64,000 nucleotides of DNA, taken from positions 62,001 to 126,000 of the forward strand of contig NZ_PPDJ01000008.1 in assembly GCF_002903145.1 (NCBI RefSeq). Reading direction: 5' to 3'. Numbering within the stretch: the stretch's first letter is position 1; each line of letters opens with the position of its first letter. The DNA comes from Halobacteriovorax sp. DA5. Its GTDB lineage: Bacteria; Bdellovibrionota; Bacteriovoracia; Bacteriovoracales; Bacteriovoracaceae. Below, piece by piece: positions 33,957 through 43,139 of the stretch. Below the pieces are notes generated by a model. That model had not been told where the DNA came from. It did not search any database and saw only the letters and a program-made list of their open reading frames with translations. A program made the translations under genes and the position numbers.

Positions 33957-35171
33957 TTATGCCCCCGCTGACATGAACATTGGTAAGTAAATTGCTATAA
34001 GAACACCACCAATAATTCCACCAAGAACGACAAGAACTAAAGGTTCTAGCATTTTTGTTGCTGCAGTAATTGCATCATTAACTTCATCTTCAAAAACAAC
34101 AGAGATCTTTGCCAGCATTTGATCAATGGCCCCTGTTGACTCACCAACCTTAATCATCTGAGCAACCATTTCTGGAAAGTAGTCAATCTTAGTTAATGGT
34201 TCAGTAAGAGTTTTACCTTCAATAACTTTCTTTCTTACTTCTTTGATATCACCAGAGATAACACTATTATCAATTGTTTCAACACAAATTTCTAAGGCAT
34301 CGATGAGTGCTACACCTGAACCAAGCAGTGTTGAAAGAGTTCTTGAAAACTGAGCTAAACTCCCCTTAATAATAACAATACCAAAGCCTGGTACACTCAT
34401 TGAAAACTTATCAAATACAATTTTTCCTTGAGGTGTTTTTATGAAGTAAGTTAGAAAAATTAATAAAGCTATTCCACCTAGGATCATCTTGCCAGAGTAT
34501 TCACCAAAAAATTCTGAAGTATCAATTACAAATTGAGTAATCCAAGGGAGCTCTTGTCCAGTGTCCGCAAGCATTCCAGTAAACTGAGGCACAACATAAG
34601 TAATTAGTCCCCAAACTACTAAAGCACCAATACCTGAAACAATTAATGGATAACTCATAGCTGATTTAATTTGTTTTTTAATCTTCTCTTGCTTTTCTAA
34701 GTGCTCTGTTAGTTTAGAAAGAATCTCATCTAGAATCCCTCCAACCTCTCCGGCCTTAACAAGGTTACAGTAAAGGTTATCAAAGCCTTGTTGCTTACGC
34801 ATACTTTCGGCTAGCGTATTACCTTCTGAAACATCAGTCGCAATATTTTTAACAGCATTCTTTAAAGAAGGATTTTTCTCTGATTTATAAATAATCTCAA
34901 GCGCCAAAATAATAGGTACACCTGCATTGATCATAATAGACAATTGCTTTGTAAAGTTCATAAGCTCGGCTGCACCGAAAGCAGAACCAATACCTTTTTC
35001 AATTAACCATGTGTTAATATCAAATTCTAAGATCGAAGGTGGAATAATTTTACGTACACGATTTCCTTGGGCGCGAAGTCTTTTCTTAGCGTCCTTCTCA
35101 TCATTGGCCTGTATTTGACCGTTGGTCTTCTTTCCGTTTTTATCTAGTCCTTCCCATTTATAAATTGGCAT
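33957..35171 (-). CDS. pilC: Type IV pilus inner membrane platform protein PilC
   Basis: The 404-residue polytopic protein has two GspF domains and three membrane helices (IVSGIGALVVWGLITYVVPQ, a second near 220-240, and VVLGGIIGGVLIAIYLPMF). Start MPIYKWEGLDKNGKKTNGQI and GLDNLYCNLVKAGEVGGILDEIL-type motif (NLVKAGEVGGILDEILSKL) are typical. It couples the PilB and PilT motors to the pilus. It follows pilT by eight bases. Confidence 0.96.
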   Translation of the reverse strand: MPIYKWEGLDKNGKKTNGQIQANDEKDAKKRLRAQGNRVRKIIPPSILEFDINTWLIEKGIGSAFGAAELMNFTKQLSIMINAGVPIILALEIIYKSEKNPSLKNAVKNIATDVSEGNTLAESMRKQQGFDNLYCNLVKAGEVGGILDEILSKLTEHLEKQEKIKKQIKSAMSYPLIVSGIGALVVWGLITYVVPQFTGMLADTGQELPWITQFVIDTSEFFGEYSGKMILGGIALLIFLTYFIKTPQGKIVFDKFSMSVPGFGIVIIKGSLAQFSRTLSTLLGSGVALIDALEICVETIDNSVISGDIKEVRKKVIEGKTLTEPLTKIDYFPEMVAQMIKVGESTGAIDQMLAKISVVFEDEVNDAITAATKMLEPLVLVVLGGIIGGVLIAIYLPMFMSAGA

Positions 35172-35179
35172 ATCTTACT

Positions 35180-36319
35180 CTATCTCTCCTTAAGACCTAG
35201 TTGCGGCCCAAGTTCTTCCGGATTCGTTGAATACGACATTGCTGTCTCTGCATCAATTGCCCCTGAATCAACATGTTTTTTAATTGACTGATTCATTGTC
35301 GTCATACCAGTCTTATCTTGACCAATCTGCATCTGAGAATAAATTTGATGCATCTTATCTTCACGAATTAGATTTCTAATTGCCGGTGTAGGTCTTAGAA
35401 TTTCTAAACAAGCGACACGTCCTGGTTCATGTGTCTTAGGTAAAAGCTGTTGTGAAACAACACCTTGTAAAACAAATGAAAGAAGCGTTCTAACTTGATC
35501 CTGTTGATCTGAAGGGAATACGTTAACGAGACGGTTAATTGTTTGCACACATGAGTTAGTGTGTAGTGTTCCAAAAACCAAGTGTCCTGTTTCCGCAATC
35601 GTTAGAGCGGCTTCAATTGTCTCAACGTCTCTCATCTCCCCGACAAGAACAATATCCAGATCTTGTCTTAAGAGACCTTTTAAAGCATTTTCAAATGAAT
35701 GAGTATCTCGTCCAATTTCACGTTGGTTTACAATACTCGTTTTGTGAGGATGGACGAATTCAACAGGATCTTCCAGTGTCACAATATGCGCAGGCTCCAT
35801 TTCATTTAATCGATTTATAAGAGCTGCAAGAGTCGTCGACTTACCAGAACCAGTAGGCCCAGTAACTAGAAATAAACCATTTGAAACATCAGTCATTTCC
35901 ATTAAAACATTTGGTAAGTTAAGTGCTTTAAAGTCAGGAACAGCACTTGGAATCAAACGAAATACTGCCGCAACTCCACCTTTAGAATAAAAAATATTTG
36001 CTCTAAAACGTGCTAGGCCTTTTATCCCAAATGCAAGGTCTAGCTCTAAATTCTTTTCAAACTCATTTCTCTGTTCTTCAGAAAGAATTTGATAGATAAG
36101 TGATTTACTTGAGGATGCATCAAGGGCCGGTAGTTTAACTCTTACAATATCCCCGTTGACTCTCATTGCAGGAGCTGTACCAGGAGTTAAGTGCAAATCG
36201 GATCCACCATTATCAACCATCAGCTTAAATAACTGTTGAATCTTCAAAGACTCCGCACTCGTGATAGCACCTGTTTTTGTTTCGGTTTTAGTTTTTGTTT
36301 GCGTATTATCGCTACTCAT
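35180..36319 (-). CDS. pilT: Type IV pilus retraction ATPase PilT
   Basis: A 379-residue hexameric ATPase that depolymerises pili. Walker A GPTGSGKSTT begins at residue 154. The AIRNLIREDK segment, unique to PilT (AIRNLIREGK), identifies it as retraction rather than extension ATPase. The Asp box (LEDPVEFVHP), the Walker B region DLDIVLVGEMRDVET and the His box TGHLVFGTLHTN are all present. The first 18 residues are a Thr/Lys-rich tail (TQTKTKTETKTG) not found in E. coli-like PilT. It sits between pilB and pilC. Confidence 0.97.
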   Translation of the reverse strand: MSSDNTQTKTKTETKTGAITSAESLKIQQLFKLMVDNGGSDLHLTPGTAPAMRVNGDIVRVKLPALDASSSKSLIYQILSEEQRNEFEKNLELDLAFGIKGLARFRANIFYSKGGVAAVFRLIPSAVPDFKALNLPNVLMEMTDVSNGLFLVTGPTGSGKSTTLAALINRLNEMEPAHIVTLEDPVEFVHPHKTSIVNQREIGRDTHSFENALKGLLRQDLDIVLVGEMRDVETIEAALTIAETGHLVFGTLHTNSCVQTINRLVNVFPSDQQDQVRTLLSFVLQGVVSQQLLPKTHEPGRVACLEILRPTPAIRNLIREDKMHQIYSQMQIGQDKTGMTTMNQSIKKHVDSGAIDAETAMSYSTNPEELGPQLGLKER

Positions 36320-36340
36320 CTATATCACCCATTTATATTT

Positions 36341-38017
36341 TTATAATTTATCAACACTTGAGTTTTTAATTGCTTCCGCTAAAGTTGTGACACCCTCTGC
36401 AACCTTGGTTAATGCAGACATTCTTAGAGTTTTCATACCGTCAGCTATAGCCTGTTTTTTCAAATCATCAGAAGAACAATGCTTTAAAACGAGGTCCCTT
36501 GCAGCAGGAGTCATTTCTAGAACTTCATAGATTGCGACACGGCCCTTATATCCAGACCCATCACAAAACTCACAACCTGTACCATGATAGACTTTTAAGT
36601 TCTTTGCAGAATTAGGAGTAACTCCACATGCAACAATCTGATCAACAGTTACGCTTTCATCTATAGTCTTACAATTTTCACAAATCTTTCTACATAACCT
36701 TTGTGCAACAACAACATTCAACGCACCAGTTACAAGAAATGGTTCAATTCCCATATTTAACAATCGAGTTACCGTTGAAGGCGCATCATTCGTGTGAAGC
36801 GTAGAAAGAACCATGTGGCCAGTAAGAGCGGCCTCAATAGCAATCTCTCCAACTTCTTGATCTCTAATCTCCCCAACCATGATGATATCAGGATCTTGTC
36901 TAAGAAAGGCCTTAAGGGCCCTTGCAAAGTCTAAACCAATATCTTTTCTAACGTTAACCTGATTGATACCTTCCAAGTTGAATTCACAAGGATCTTCTGC
37001 AGTGGAAATATTTTTTTCTATATTATTAAGTTCTGATAGTGCTGAATAAAGAGTCGTCGTTTTTCCAGACCCTGTTGGTCCAGTTACAAGACACATTCCA
37101 TATGGCTGCTTAATCCCTTCTAAGAAAACTTCTAGCTGTTTCTTTTCAAAACCTAACTTAGTCATATCAAGCTGTAGATTTGATTGATCTAGCAGTCGCA
37201 TTACAACCTTTTCTCCAAACAATGTTGGAAGTGTTGAAACACGGTAGTCAATTGGATTACCATCAATTTCAAGCTTAATACGCCCATCTTGTGGGATTCT
37301 TCTTTCAGAAATATCTAACTGTGAAAGAATTTTCATTCTAGAGACAAGTGGTAAAAGCATCGATTTTGGAGGTGCTGCATATTCATGTAAGGATCCATCT
37401 AAACGAAACCTAATTCTAAAATTATTTTCATAAGGTTCAACATGAATATCTGAAACCTTTTTAATATACGCTTCAGCGAGTACCTTATTTACGTAAGAAA
37501 TAATATCTTCTCCGATATCTTCTTCTTTAACATTATCGTCACCAGTAGCTTGATCAGTTCTAACTTCTCTAACCGTCTCAAGTATTTCATCAATAGAGGC
37601 TTGAATATTTTGATATAAAGTTTTCCAAGCTGATAATGAAGTAAGAACAAACTCAACGTTTGATTGAATTTCTTTTTGAATCTCTGCTCTAATTTCCACA
37701 AGAGAGGGATCAAAGATTGCTAAAGATAAAGTACCGGACTGTCTTTTTAAAGGTACGATTCGAAACTTTGTTGCGACACCTTTTTTTACCAACTGAAGTG
37801 TAGAGCCAGGAACACGAGTTTCAGAGAGATCAACATATGTAAGCCCACTTAACTCTGCAATTGCTTTTGCAAATTTAATATCATCGAAGAAATTAAACTT
37901 TAACAAATCGAGTTCTGAAACAACACCTGGGTTTTTATTTGCGGCCAAAGGCACCAAATCTTTTCTTGGTACCATACCCGTTTTTGAAATGACCTCTAGA
38001 AATTCTTTTCTTATCAC
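36341..38017 (-). CDS. pilB: Type IV pilus extension ATPase PilB
   Basis: The 558-residue motor powers pilus polymerisation. It has the MshEN/N1 domain (YVDLSETRVPGSTLQLVKKG), N2 domain, Walker A GPTGSGKTTT at 313-322, the Asp box TAEDPCEFNLEGINQVNV, Walker B DPDIIMVGEIRDQEV, His box TGHMVLSTLHTN and the tetracysteine zinc motif CRKICENC...CEFC. Twenty-one bases separate it from pilT. It begins the pilBTC run; 75 bases lie between it and the aroE gene in front. Confidence 0.97.
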   Translation of the reverse strand: MIRKEFLEVISKTGMVPRKDLVPLAANKNPGVVSELDLLKFNFFDDIKFAKAIAELSGLTYVDLSETRVPGSTLQLVKKGVATKFRIVPLKRQSGTLSLAIFDPSLVEIRAEIQKEIQSNVEFVLTSLSAWKTLYQNIQASIDEILETVREVRTDQATGDDNVKEEDIGEDIISYVNKVLAEAYIKKVSDIHVEPYENNFRIRFRLDGSLHEYAAPPKSMLLPLVSRMKILSQLDISERRIPQDGRIKLEIDGNPIDYRVSTLPTLFGEKVVMRLLDQSNLQLDMTKLGFEKKQLEVFLEGIKQPYGMCLVTGPTGSGKTTTLYSALSELNNIEKNISTAEDPCEFNLEGINQVNVRKDIGLDFARALKAFLRQDPDIIMVGEIRDQEVGEIAIEAALTGHMVLSTLHTNDAPSTVTRLLNMGIEPFLVTGALNVVVAQRLCRKICENCKTIDESVTVDQIVACGVTPNSAKNLKVYHGTGCEFCDGSGYKGRVAIYEVLEMTPAARDLVLKHCSSDDLKKQAIADGMKTLRMSALTKVAEGVTTLAEAIKNSSVDKL

Positions 38018-38092
38018 CTTACGTTATCCTAAGATTAGTTTCTTTAAATATTGAATACTTAGATACACTAACTATTTACTATTTATTTACTA

Positions 38093-38773
38093 TTATAACG
38101 TAAAGTTCCAAAATTTTTTTGCTGCTACGGCTTGTAGGTAAAGAAGTTCACTTCCATCTATATAAGTGAGTTTATTGCTCAGAAAAGAGTGATGAAATGG
38201 ATGGGAATAGTTCATATCCCAGAAAATAGACTTAGTTGATAACGATAAATTAAATTGAAATTGACGAGCACAACAGTTGATAATCAATAGATTATCTAGT
38301 TCTACATATTGTTCGTATTTAACTGCATTAAGGTCACCATCTTTTCGCCTAGAAAATTGATGATAGCTAATATTTAGCTCTTCAAATAAGACCTTAAACA
38401 TATCCGTCATTGCGCCATCACCAAGCATGACGATATCTTTCTTATGATATGAATTATTTAATATGATCTCCTTGGCCGCTAAGAAGTCCGTATTTGTGCC
38501 ATAAAATTGTGTACCATCAAATTTAATACAATTTATCGCCCCTATTTTTCGAACACTCTCTTCTAGAATTACATCATTTAAAAAGTGTTTCTTGTATGGT
38601 GCTGTAATCGAAAGGCCTTGTAACGTTTTAAATATATCTTTAAGGCAAGGAATCTTATCTTCAGAAGAGACATCTAAAAGACTATATTCTACCTGACCAC
38701 TATATAATTCATCATAGATTTGTGGTGACTTTGAGTGTTGAATATCTTTTCCCAGTAAACCAAGCTTAAGCAT
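38093..38773 (-). CDS. aroE: Short shikimate dehydrogenase-like protein
   Basis: Predicted to reduce 3-dehydroshikimate with NADPH. The substrate domain is clear: HSKSPQIYDELY near 13-24, GLSITAPYKKHF with Lys61 aligned to the catalytic Lys of NVTxPxK, IGAINCI and GTNTDF with Asp96. The cofactor domain is abbreviated: VMLGDGAMTDMF in place of the GxGGxxxA loop, SRRKD in place of NRT. At 226 residues it is about 45 shorter than usual, but the final YLQAVAAKKFW still matches the C-terminal QAxxxFxxW. It overlaps ribF by eight bases. It may be a working short form or a changed paralogue. Confidence 0.8.
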   Translation of the reverse strand: MLKLGLLGKDIQHSKSPQIYDELYSGQVEYSLLDVSSEDKIPCLKDIFKTLQGLSITAPYKKHFLNDVILEESVRKIGAINCIKFDGTQFYGTNTDFLAAKEIILNNSYHKKDIVMLGDGAMTDMFKVLFEELNISYHQFSRRKDGDLNAVKYEQYVELDNLLIINCCARQFQFNLSLSTKSIFWDMNYSHPFHHSFLSNKLTYIDGSELLYLQAVAAKKFWNFTL

Positions 38774-39686
38774 TAAAATATTCTCGAGTCTTTTCTACAT
38801 CAAGCTTTATTTGTTCAATAAGCTCATTAACTGAAGAGAATTTTTTTTCATCTCTTAGCCTCTTTACAAAAGAAACTTCTAATTCATTTCCATAGATATC
38901 ATTATCGAAATCTAAAATATGTGTTTCCACAAAAACGTTATTACCGTTAGTAAATGTAGGATTGTGGCCAATATTTGTCACAGAAAACCAAGTTGATTCA
39001 CCAAATTTCGTTTTAGTTATATAAACACCATTTTTAGGATAGCGACGATAGCGATCAAGTGCTAAATTCGCAGTTGGAATTCCAATCTGACGACCTCGAC
39101 CTGCTCCTTTGATTACTCGTCCGCGAATAAAGTATTCGCGCCCTAAATATTTAGCAACGCTTTCAACATCACCGACAGATAGTGCATCTCGTACGATCGT
39201 ACTTGATACTTTATCCCCTTCAACATCGTAAGAGCATAGAACATTAACATCTGTTACTTTATCAGCACAAAATTTCTTAACAAACTCATGGTTCCCTTTT
39301 TTCTGAGCACCAAAGGCAAAATCATGTCCTAAGTATATTCTTTGTGGTTCAACGTGATTGAAAATATATTCGTTTAAAAAATCATCTGGTTCTTTCATTG
39401 AAAGATCTCGATTAAATTCAATTTCAAGAAGATAATCAATACTTAATTCAGATAGAAGTTCTCTTCTTTCCTCATAACTATTGATAAGATAGTGTTCTTT
39501 AGGGTTAAGAATTTCTACAGGATGTGGCGTGAAAGTGATAACAACGAGCTTTAAATTAGCTTCGCTACACTCACTATAAATTTGCTTAATAATTCTTTGA
39601 TGTCCTCGATGTACACCATCAAAGTTTCCTATGGTTATAGCAAAGTTATCACATTCAATATCTTTTAAACTTTTAATTATTTTCAT
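38766..39686 (-). CDS. ribF: Bifunctional riboflavin kinase / FAD synthetase
   Basis: RibF turns riboflavin into FMN and then FAD. The 306-residue protein has the FAD-synthetase nucleotidyltransferase domain (AITIGNFDGVHRGHQRII with the HxGH-type motif, YLGHDFAFGAQKKGNHEF, and SSTIVRDAL) and the flavokinase domain with GRGRQIGIPTANLAL and ETHILDFDNDIYG. Normal length. It is 14 bases inside the end of batD and overlaps aroE, so it is expressed with the bat operon. Confidence 0.97.
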   Translation of the reverse strand: MKIIKSLKDIECDNFAITIGNFDGVHRGHQRIIKQIYSECSEANLKLVVITFTPHPVEILNPKEHYLINSYEERRELLSELSIDYLLEIEFNRDLSMKEPDDFLNEYIFNHVEPQRIYLGHDFAFGAQKKGNHEFVKKFCADKVTDVNVLCSYDVEGDKVSSTIVRDALSVGDVESVAKYLGREYFIRGRVIKGAGRGRQIGIPTANLALDRYRRYPKNGVYITKTKFGESTWFSVTNIGHNPTFTNGNNVFVETHILDFDNDIYGNELEVSFVKRLRDEKKFSSVNELIEQIKLDVEKTREYFNA

Positions 39687-41331
39687 TATTTGCTCTAGCT
39701 AATTCTTGCCAATATTCTTTTTTATACTTAAGAGGTAACTTGGCTCCCTTGTATTCATTTTTTCCAGCATTATCAACCAAGTCATTAAAGTACTTTCGTG
39801 CCTCAGGAGAGACTCTCATCCCCTTAATACGATCATTTAAACTATCACCATGCACATCTGGTGTAAATGTCGTGATATGGTGAAAAATATTAGAATAGTT
39901 AAATTCTCTTTTAAGATTCTTAAATGGGTCTCTATCAAAGAAGCGAATGTAAGGAAATGCTGTTAGTGCAATTACAAAAGCGGCGATCCCGATTAAAGAG
40001 TAATTAATAATGTCCCACAAATTCCTTTTCTTAGAATTCGTAAAAACAGGGGCCATAATATTTCCAGAAACAACAGTCTTCACTTCGGCAGGAGCTGTCT
40101 GCTGAACTTTCTTAACAACGTCATTAGTCTCATCAGAAGCTATATTTGAAGCCGCAGAACCGGAACCTATGATAATCAATGGATCAATTGTTAATTCTGT
40201 CGTTTCAAAATTCCCTGTTAGTGGGTTAAATGTAGATAGTTCTATTTTCCTTTCCGATACGAACTCTGCCCTCTTCGCTAGAAACGTATAATCAAAAACT
40301 TTATTTTTAACTAAAGCTGTTTGTTCAATCATTTCTGCTCTTGTTTCGAAAACTTCAAACGCATCTGATGTTATCAAGCGAGGAGCATCAAACTTCTCTA
40401 AAGCGCCATCACCACGAATTTCTAAACGTGCCTCAAGTACGTCATTTACGACAATCTTACTTTTATTCAGGCTTAGGTTGAAAGTATGTTTACCAACTAG
40501 ACCAGTAAATGATTTAGGCATATTTTCAACAGGTATAGGCAATGCCTTAATCTTAACTCGATCACTCCTTAACACTTTAGTTTTTTCGGAACCAGTACTA
40601 AAGGTAAAGGACATCCCAAAGGCATTCCCACGTCTACTTGTATAATCGGGATGTTGAAAACGTATTTCAACTGGATCTATCGATAAGTCACCTGCTTTTT
40701 CAGGATATAGTACACTTTTATACAAAGCGGCTCGTTTATAAATTTCTCCCTGAATACTTACACTTTCAACCGAAGATCTTGGTAATTCAAATCTTTTTAA
40801 AAAGTTCTTTTGAACAGGGAATTTTACAAATTCAGGATTTGAAATCTGCCCTTTAAAGTAAATGTAATAAACCAAGTCGATCTTTTCACCTACATATGCC
40901 TGTGTCTTATCAACTTCAGCACGTACAAAATAATCTTGCAATCTTGCTCTTTGACTAAGAACTCTAACAGTTAATGATCTGTGTTTCACAACTTGGGCAC
41001 CAAAATCAACTTTAATATCTCTAATGACTGCAGAACCTGTTTTAATGGCCCTCAATTCATAAACATAGTTATAAACTTTCTTTTGAACCATCTTACCGCC
41101 AGCAAAGTAACCCTTTATCATAAGACGGCTTGCATCGTTCGTATTATCAGATACGATCTCAGCATTATTCAATTTGAAATTTACATATGGTTCAGTCTCT
41201 CCTTGATATTCGAAATTTATTATCAACTTAAAAGAGTCTTCTAACGATACTTCTGATGAACTTACCTTAGCAGTTATCGTTTGTGCTAGCGAAGAAAATG
41301 TTAACAAAAATAAAACTATATACTTAAACAT
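39673..41331 (-). CDS. batD: BatD-like membrane protein
   Basis: A 552-residue protein with Sec signal (KYIVLFLLTFSSLAQ), a large beta-sandwich periplasmic region (about 20-440) and one membrane helix near 455-475 followed by a cytoplasmic tail. Sequence blocks KTQAYVGEKIDLVYYIYFKG and LNKSKIVVNDVLEARLEIRG are the repeated DUF/BatD pattern (vGexvxltvxl). I start it at the ATG in the TAATG overlap with the batB-batC gene rather than at the TTG two codons before. BatD belongs to the Bacteroides aerotolerance set; its molecular role is not established. Confidence 0.88.
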   Translation of the reverse strand: MFKYIVLFLLTFSSLAQTITAKVSSSEVSLEDSFKLIINFEYQGETEPYVNFKLNNAEIVSDNTNDASRLMIKGYFAGGKMVQKKVYNYVYELRAIKTGSAVIRDIKVDFGAQVVKHRSLTVRVLSQRARLQDYFVRAEVDKTQAYVGEKIDLVYYIYFKGQISNPEFVKFPVQKNFLKRFELPRSSVESVSIQGEIYKRAALYKSVLYPEKAGDLSIDPVEIRFQHPDYTSRRGNAFGMSFTFSTGSEKTKVLRSDRVKIKALPIPVENMPKSFTGLVGKHTFNLSLNKSKIVVNDVLEARLEIRGDGALEKFDAPRLITSDAFEVFETRAEMIEQTALVKNKVFDYTFLAKRAEFVSERKIELSTFNPLTGNFETTELTIDPLIIIGSGSAASNIASDETNDVVKKVQQTAPAEVKTVVSGNIMAPVFTNSKKRNLWDIINYSLIGIAAFVIALTAFPYIRFFDRDPFKNLKREFNYSNIFHHITTFTPDVHGDSLNDRIKGMRVSPEARKYFNDLVDNAGKNEYKGAKLPLKYKKEYWQELARANNENN

Positions 41332-43139
41332 TACCAATCCTTACGATTATTACCATCTGAGGTTGAATCAAAAAGTTTCTTTTGCAACTGAGAGTCATCA
41401 TTCATGATTTGTTTGAAGACACCATTTGCCTTTCTCATACGCTTCTTTTTCTTAGCTTGATCTTCAAGTTCTTTCCATTGTTGCTGCTGAGTTTTTTGTT
41501 TCTTCTTCTCATTTTTATTTTGATCACCTTCAGACTGTTGTTTATCTTTATTTTTATCTGAAGAGTCTGATTTCTTATTGTCCTTATTATTTTTAGAGTC
41601 CTTTCCTTGTTGACCCTTGTCTTTTTGATCTTTATCATCTTGTTGACCTTCTTTTTTCTGTTGGTCATCATTATTATCTTTATTCTCGTTATTTTCCTGA
41701 TTATCCTTATTCTCTTTATCTTTCTTTTCTTGTTGCTTCTTTTTTTCTTCTTCTTTCTTCTTCTGTTTGTCTTGTTTTTGCTTTTGTAGGGCAAACTTAA
41801 TTTGCTCCTTAATGACTTGCTCTAATTCTTTATTGTTTGAGTTCTTCTCCAATATGTACTTATACAAATTAATAGAGTCTACGAATTGATTATCTTTCAA
41901 AAGTGCAGTTGCATAATTAAATAGATCTGCCGGTGCTTCATCTTCATAATTCTTTAATGTTTCATTATAAATTTCTGCAGCTTGCTTTTGCCCCTCTTTT
42001 TGCCTAAGAAAAAGCTCGGCCAGTTTCAACTTCTCTTCTTTAGAAATATTACCGGCCCTCATTTTATCTACAAGTTCCTGCTGTAAGGGATCAACTGGAG
42101 TTTCTTCATCGTCCTGAGCAAAAGTATTAACTTCAGGCAAAATAAAAAGACACATAAGTAAAACTAAGACAGCTGGTTTAAAAGTTCTAAAGCGCCCAAG
42201 TAATACAGAAAACACATACAACAAGATACTTGAAACAATAAGCCAATATCCTAAAACCGGCCTAGACCTCAAAGTTCCTTTTGTAAAAGAATTTAAATGT
42301 ACATCCTTAAAGAAAGCCAATATTTCTTGCGTCGGTAAACTATATGATTCAACAAACCATACTTTTGCATATTTTGACTTACCGACTAAATCTTCAAAAA
42401 ATTGTTTATTCATTTTTGATATAATTTCAACACCATTAAACTTTTTATATCCGAAGAAGTTTCCACGTTTTCCACGCATTGGAATTTTTCCACCTTCTTC
42501 AGTTCCTACGCCAATAATAGCAAGGCTGATTTCGTCTGGTATTTCAACATCAACACTTCCATGCTCTTCACCATCAGTGATTAAGAGGATATTTCCTTTA
42601 GAAAAACCTTCACTCGTTTTAAAAAACTGAAAAGCTTCTTTAAGAGCAAGACTCACATTAGATCCACCTTCTGGTGTTGCGCTCAGCATACTTCCTAAAC
42701 GTGACTCTAAAATATCAACATCATCAGTAAAGGGTACAATTTTTCTTTGTATGTCAGAAAAGACACTTAATGCAATCTGGTGCCCATATGCATTTTTCAC
42801 AAGATGTTTAGCAATAATTGCAGCTTTAGCTATACGATTAGGTCTGATATCTTCAACTAACATACTTTGCGAGTTATCAATTAGAATAAGTGTACGTTGA
42901 TTAGGTATATTAGATTCAACAAGTTCCTCCGGCCCTCTTAAGTCACCTAAAGATAAGGCAAAACCTAAAAATGCTAACGCATATAAGAACATAGATAGCT
43001 TAGAAATAAAACGCGAATCAAAATTCCATACTTGTTTAACAATCTTGAAAAATTTCTTTCTTAATAAGGTAAGAAAAAATATAAATATAGCGACTACTAT
43101 AATAGATATAATCAATAGCTTTGTATTAACGAAATCCAT
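41331..43139 (-). CDS. BatB-BatC fusion: VWA domain plus TPR domain
   Basis: The 602-residue protein joins two Bat proteins usually made separately. N-terminal part, BatB-like: membrane helix 8-25, another near 50-65, a von Willebrand A domain with MIDAS motif DNSQS near 88-92, then TDGEEHG, and a helix near 300-330. A second signal-like helix (AVLVLLMCLFILPEVNTFAQ) starts the BatC part, with TPRs (KLKLAELFLRQKEGQKQAAEIY, ADLFNYATALLKDNQFVDSI). The last 170 residues are a Lys/Gln/Asp/Asn low-complexity tail. It is tightly coupled by TAATG overlaps to batA and batD. Confidence 0.85.
   Translation of the reverse strand: MDFVNTKLLIISIIVVAIFIFFLTLLRKKFFKIVKQVWNFDSRFISKLSMFLYALAFLGFALSLGDLRGPEELVESNIPNQRTLILIDNSQSMLVEDIRPNRIAKAAIIAKHLVKNAYGHQIALSVFSDIQRKIVPFTDDVDILESRLGSMLSATPEGGSNVSLALKEAFQFFKTSEGFSKGNILLITDGEEHGSVDVEIPDEISLAIIGVGTEEGGKIPMRGKRGNFFGYKKFNGVEIISKMNKQFFEDLVGKSKYAKVWFVESYSLPTQEILAFFKDVHLNSFTKGTLRSRPVLGYWLIVSSILLYVFSVLLGRFRTFKPAVLVLLMCLFILPEVNTFAQDDEETPVDPLQQELVDKMRAGNISKEEKLKLAELFLRQKEGQKQAAEIYNETLKNYEDEAPADLFNYATALLKDNQFVDSINLYKYILEKNSNNKELEQVIKEQIKFALQKQKQDKQKKKEEEKKKQQEKKDKENKDNQENNENKDNNDDQQKKEGQQDDKDQKDKGQQGKDSKNNKDNKKSDSSDKNKDKQQSEGDQNKNEKKKQKTQQQQWKELEDQAKKKKRMRKANGVFKQIMNDDSQLQKKLFDSTSDGNNRKDW

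Noticed and set aside
35566..35820. Plus-strand open frame antisense to pilT
   Set aside because: Shadow of the conserved pilT coding sequence; no start signal.
41435..41794. Lysine/arginine-rich open frame on the minus strand inside batB-batC
   Set aside because: It is a frame-shifted reading of the Lys/Gln-rich low-complexity tail of the fusion protein; no ribosome-binding site and no domain.
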